From assembly GCA_022708765.1 (NCBI GenBank), contig JAKIYB010000078.1, positions 3,731 through 12,277 of the forward strand: a stretch of DNA of 8,547 nucleotides, written 5' to 3'. Both the position numbers and the translations under genes were made by a program. Numbering within the stretch: the first letter of the stretch is position 1; each line of letters opens with the position of its first letter. Below are positions 6,290-8,547 of the stretch, in pieces. The stretch comes from Armatimonadota bacterium. GTDB lineage: Bacteria > Armatimonadota > Hebobacteria > CAIYQO01. Below the pieces are notes generated by a model. It made no database searches and was not told where the DNA came from. It saw only the letters and a list, made by a program, of their open reading frames with translations.

Positions 6290-6709
6290 ATGGTGACGGT
6301 CACCCAGCGCCAGCATCTATGGCATGCGGCGTTGGTCTGGATAGTGGTGGGGATTTTCCTCTGCGCGCGGGGGCTGCTGTGGCTGCTGGCTGATCCCCGC
6401 TATCATCCGTGGTTGGGCGTGCTGCTTCCGCTGGCGGCGCTCATCGGTTTGGTAAAAGGCGGTACGCTGCTGGCGCGCGCGGCACGACGCATCAGCGCGC
6501 GTATCGGGCTCTTACCAGAGCGCACGCCTATCTGGCGTCTTTACAGTCGCTCCACCTATTTGATAATCCTCGGCATGATGACGCTGGGCCTGGCCTGCCG
6601 CTGGGCGGGGGCACACTGGCACTTCATCGGCACCGTCGGTTTCCTGTATATCGCCGTCGGAGTGTCGCTGATCTCCGGCAGCCGCGCGTACTGGAGCGCG
6701 AGCGATTAA
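6290..6709 (+). CDS. Small four-helix membrane protein, unrecognised
   Basis: A 139-aa protein (140 if the preceding ATG at 6287 is used). The second ATG is chosen because GGAG (6281-6284) is five bases from it but only two from the first. Hydrophobic segments lie at about residues 9-33 (WHAALVWIVVGIFLCARGLLW), 40-58, 88-106 and 112-130, with an arginine-rich loop RAARRISAR between the second and third, likely cytoplasmic. No catalytic motif or family is recognised. Its stop codon TAA shares the sequence TTAA with the stop of the next, convergent gene. Confidence 0.8.
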   Translation: MVTVTQRQHLWHAALVWIVVGIFLCARGLLWLLADPRYHPWLGVLLPLAALIGLVKGGTLLARAARRISARIGLLPERTPIWRLYSRSTYLIILGMMTLGLACRWAGAHWHFIGTVGFLYIAVGVSLISGSRAYWSASD

Positions 6710-7083
6710 ATTTTCGCCATGAAGCGCCGCACCCTGTCCGCCAGTCCGCGCGGCGTGGTGCGCGCGTCTTCCACACGGGTAAGGATCTGCGCGAGGATGA
6801 TGGGGAGCGCCTGCGCGTCCCGCGGTAAACCCTGGCGCTGGCGGATGCGATCCAGCAGCACCACCAGCATGCGCTTGCGCGCCGGATTCTGCCGCAGCGA
6901 CATCTGCAGCGCCCGCAACGCCAGGTCTTCAGGGGTATCGCCCGGCAGTGGTTTCAACGTCCGATAAACGACGGCCACGCCGTTCAACAGGGCATTTTCT
7001 TTCTTCAGGCTCCAGGTTTCCGGGGTGACGCTTTTCAGCGCGGTTTCCCGCGCGTCGCGAGCAATTTCCGTAACTGATGACAT
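6706..7083 (-). CDS. Unrecognised 125-aa helical protein
   Basis: A soluble, mostly alpha-helical, basic protein with no recognised domain. ATG 7083 is preferred because AAGGAG lies six bases upstream. ATG 7098, five codons earlier, also has a usable GGAG and cannot be excluded (130 aa). Visible features: amphipathic N-terminal helix (VTEIARDARETALKSV), a central LKPLPGDTPEDLALRALQMSL, a basic segment NPARKRMLVVLLDRIRQR, and a C-terminal RGLADRVRRFMAKI. It may bind nucleic acid or a partner, but nothing specific supports this. Its end overlaps the convergent membrane protein gene by four bases. Confidence 0.75.
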   Translation of the reverse strand: MSSVTEIARDARETALKSVTPETWSLKKENALLNGVAVVYRTLKPLPGDTPEDLALRALQMSLRQNPARKRMLVVLLDRIRQRQGLPRDAQALPIILAQILTRVEDARTTPRGLADRVRRFMAKI

Positions 7084-7193
7084 CCTGCACTCCTTCATGG
7101 AGTCTCCGGGTGCGGGGCGAGGTCGTCGCGCCCATGACCGTATGAGACTGTAAAGTTAACTGTGATACCGTGCGTACAAAACGACCGCTGCGC

Positions 7194-7199
7194 ATTATA
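7194..7199 (-). promoter_or_regulatory. Candidate -10 element for the 125-aa gene
   Basis: Minus strand TATAAT, an exact sigma-70 -10 match, about 110 bases before the gene. The -35 position (around CGACGT or GACGTT at 16-17 bp) is poor. The leader to the gene contains an AGTTAACT palindrome (7154-7161). The remainder of 7099-7272 shows no gene. Confidence 0.35.
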
Positions 7200-7272
7200 C
7201 CAGAATCGGCGCGGTAACGTCGCGCGTATTGCAGCGCGAGTCATCAAGAAAATGTCATGATCCGCGAGATGG

Positions 7273-8103
7273 TCAGCGTTCCGCATTCCACTGGCCGTGC
7301 AGCGCTTCGATGCCGGCAACGACATCAGCGTCGAGGGGCGCGGTATCCACGCTCAGGAAGGCCTGCAAGTTCTCCGGGCTGCCGGTGCTGCCGATGGTGG
7401 TGCACACCGTGGGCAGGCTCAGCGGGAAGCGGACGCAGAACTCCAGCCGGTCGGCGCAGCCGGACTGCCGGTAGAGCGGCTCCAGCGCGGCGCGGCGGGG
7501 ATGGTCGGCGTTCTTCAGATAGTTGGCGCCGTCGCGGCCGCCGAAGGTGCGCATGGCGAGGATGGGCGTGCCGTCGGCGACGAGTTGCGCGTAGGCGGCA
7601 TTGCTCAGCTCGCGCTCCATGACGTTCAGGTAGAAGATGTAGCCGTCGAAAATATGGGCAGCCACCGCCTCCCGCACGGCGGCGGAGTAGGGGAAGATGA
7701 CATCCATGATGTAGCTGCCGATGACGCCGCGCGTCCGCATTTCCGCGAGGGCTTCCGCCAGTGCTTCCTTCTCCTCGCAGAGCGGGTAGCCGCACACCTG
7801 TCCGATAGCAATGCGCTCCAATCCGGTGCGGCGCAGGCAATCGGCCACCGAATCATGGAACCCTTGCACGGTAATGCCGTCTATCTTCACGATGCACGGC
7901 GGCATGTGGGCGAGGTCTTCGGCAAAAGCCTGCTTCAGCACCGCGTAGACGCCGCCGCCGTAATCCGCCACGTGGAACCATACCCCGGCGTCCATCGCCG
8001 CGCGCGCGATGCGCACGCACGCGAGATTGGACGGATCGGTGATGCCCCCCGTGCCCATGGTGCGCGGGGTGAGGGTGGGAAGAGAACCGGCGAAAGATGG
8101 CAT
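7273..8103 (-). CDS. Aldo/keto reductase-like TIM-barrel protein
   Basis: A 276-aa protein resembling the aldo/keto reductase superfamily (NADPH-dependent carbonyl reduction). Visible family features are the N-terminal TPRTMGTGGI strand-turn, GVWFHVADYGGGVY (41-53) at the position of the usual 'FDTA..YG' motif, CIVKIDG (70-76) at the catalytic Lys strand, and the C-terminal CVRFPLSLPTVCTTIGSTGSPENLQ pattern like 'RF.L..P.v...I.G..s.e.l'. The catalytic set looks altered: the usual Asp aligns with H44, the Tyr is shifted (Y48), Lys is K73, and no clear His is seen. It is somewhat short for the family (about 300). The substrate is unknown; it may not be a normal reductase. Start ATG 8103 has AGGAG seven bases upstream, and a good promoter lies just beyond. 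Confidence 0.8.
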   Translation of the reverse strand: MPSFAGSLPTLTPRTMGTGGITDPSNLACVRIARAAMDAGVWFHVADYGGGVYAVLKQAFAEDLAHMPPCIVKIDGITVQGFHDSVADCLRRTGLERIAIGQVCGYPLCEEKEALAEALAEMRTRGVIGSYIMDVIFPYSAAVREAVAAHIFDGYIFYLNVMERELSNAAYAQLVADGTPILAMRTFGGRDGANYLKNADHPRRAALEPLYRQSGCADRLEFCVRFPLSLPTVCTTIGSTGSPENLQAFLSVDTAPLDADVVAGIEALHGQWNAER

Positions 8104-8117
8104 GGGAACGCTCCTGT

Positions 8118-8139
8118 GTATGACATTGCCCTGTCATAC
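8118..8139. promoter_or_regulatory. Dyad operator candidate before the reductase-like gene
   Basis: GTATGACA, six bases, TGTCATAC: a perfect 8-bp inverted repeat of 22 bp. It covers the -10 element and expected start of transcription of the promoter at 8133-8161, a position typical of repressor sites. Each arm has GT-ATG-AC, compatible with GntR/FadR-like half-sites, but the regulator is not in the window and cannot be named. Confidence 0.55.
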
Positions 8140-8161
8140 CCTGTTTTCGCGGTAACGTCAA
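8133..8161 (-). promoter_or_regulatory. Sigma-70-type promoter of the reductase-like gene
   Basis: Minus strand TTGACG (8161-8156), exactly 17 bp, TATGAC (8138-8133). Five of six -35 bases and four of six -10 bases match consensus. Predicted start near 8126 gives a leader of about 23 bases containing the AGGAG site. Confidence 0.6.
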
Positions 8162-8164
8162 GTG

Positions 8165-8431
8165 CTACGGCGCCGACGGCGGCGTCTCCGTCCGCCGTTC
8201 CACCGAGATGGTACACTCGGTGAGCAGCGCCGCGGCCGCGCCCACCGCCGCCAGCATGGGCGCCAGCGCCACGCCGATGACCCCCACCGTCAACGGCAGC
8301 ATCAGCACGGTGACGCCTTTGTTGTCCTTGATGGTGATGGAGCGCACGTTGCCTTCGTGCAGCAGCTTCTTCACCTGCTGCAGCAGTTGCTCGCCCGTCA
8401 CGCGGAATTCCTCGCGAATATCGTCAGTCAT
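8165..8431 (-). CDS. DUF4342 domain protein
   Basis: An 88-aa protein (89 from the preceding ATG at 8434). AGGAGG is six bases from ATG 8431 and three from 8434, so the inner start is preferred. It matches the pattern I know for DUF4342: EEFRVTGEQLLQQVKKLLHE, then GNVRSITIKD, LPLTVGVIGVALAPMLAAVGAAAAL and a final CTISVE. The N-terminal part forms an amphipathic helix and the middle a hydrophobic, probably membrane-associated stretch. Biochemical function of the family is not known to me. No convincing promoter is seen in the 113 bases upstream, though TTGACG occurs at 8490-8495 on this strand without a matching -10. Confidence 0.85.
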   Translation of the reverse strand: MTDDIREEFRVTGEQLLQQVKKLLHEGNVRSITIKDNKGVTVLMLPLTVGVIGVALAPMLAAVGAAAALLTECTISVERRTETPPSAP

Positions 8432-8515
8432 CATTTGCCTCCTGCCGCAATCATACCCGTTGGCAAGAGAAGGTAGTGGTTGGTTTTCGTCAATATCGCA
8501 TCCGGTTCGCGTTAA

Positions 8516-8543
8516 CCTCTCCTCCCCGGCCCTCCTCCCCTCC
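8516..8543. other. Pyrimidine-rich tract at right edge
   Basis: A 28-base run of C and T, broken only by GG at 8528-8529, with G-rich complement containing runs of three and four G. It could form an unusual DNA structure or be an upstream gene-end signal; the window stops too soon to tell. Confidence 0.4.
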
Positions 8544-8547
8544 AGGG

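Noticed and set aside
7297..8223. 308-aa plus-strand open frame
   Set aside because: Antisense to the aldo/keto reductase-like gene and its promoter; low-complexity Ala/Gly/Val composition.
1..8547. CRISPR array, tRNA, rRNA or phage structural genes near the polymerase
   Set aside because: No regularly spaced direct repeats, no tRNA cloverleaf or rRNA-like stretch, and no capsid, tail, integrase or portal motif was seen on either strand.

Overview
The window is GC-rich bacterial chromosome-like DNA with compact genes, Shine-Dalgarno sites and short spacers. The gene set (ECF sigma factor, zinc-binding membrane protein, DUF4342 protein, aldo/keto reductase-like protein, several unrecognised proteins) contains no phage structural or integration genes. 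A phylum cannot be assigned safely. An environmental, poorly characterised lineage such as Chloroflexota or Armatimonadota is a guess.

Left part (1-3208, minus strand): this is the remarkable part. A two-gene operon encodes an ECF sigma factor (2566-3162) followed, with a one-base TGATG overlap, by a very compact RNA polymerase in which the beta and beta' subunits are one continuous polypeptide (from 2566 leftwards, running off the window at base 1; 855 codons visible). Reading the minus strand codon by codon, I recover the beta hallmarks in order: rif-pocket segment, GRVCPFETPEGPNLG, LPFLEH/NMQRQ, EDAILIS, GDK-HGLKG, HTASDK and the C-terminal helix. These lead straight into the beta' hallmarks: clamp helices, LNRAP and the catalytic NADFDGDQ with all three Mg-binding aspartates. 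The large bacterial add-ons are missing: beta lobes mostly, the whole flap, the switch loop containing PLGGKAQFGG, and the beta' zinc ribbon. The bridge helix and trigger loop should lie just left of base 1. The start region of the sigma gene carries a perfect inverted repeat and an ECF-like promoter candidate. Together they look like a self-contained transcription unit: a dedicated sigma factor and a miniature polymerase made from one mRNA.

Middle part (3209-5583, plus strand): two unrecognised proteins diverge from the sigma gene. One is 157 aa with a strong ribosome binding site. The other is 502 aa with a C-terminal beta-sandwich-like region and an RBS buried in a 9-bp hairpin. An 84-bp palindromic repeat with perfect 26-bp arms follows the second gene directly.

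Right part (5584-8547): ordinary-looking genes. These are a cysteine-rich B-box-like four-helix membrane protein (minus), a small membrane protein (plus), an unknown helical protein (minus), an aldo/keto reductase-like protein (minus) with a promoter overlapped by a perfect 8-bp dyad, and a DUF4342 protein (minus). Nothing in the sequence links these genes functionally to the polymerase.
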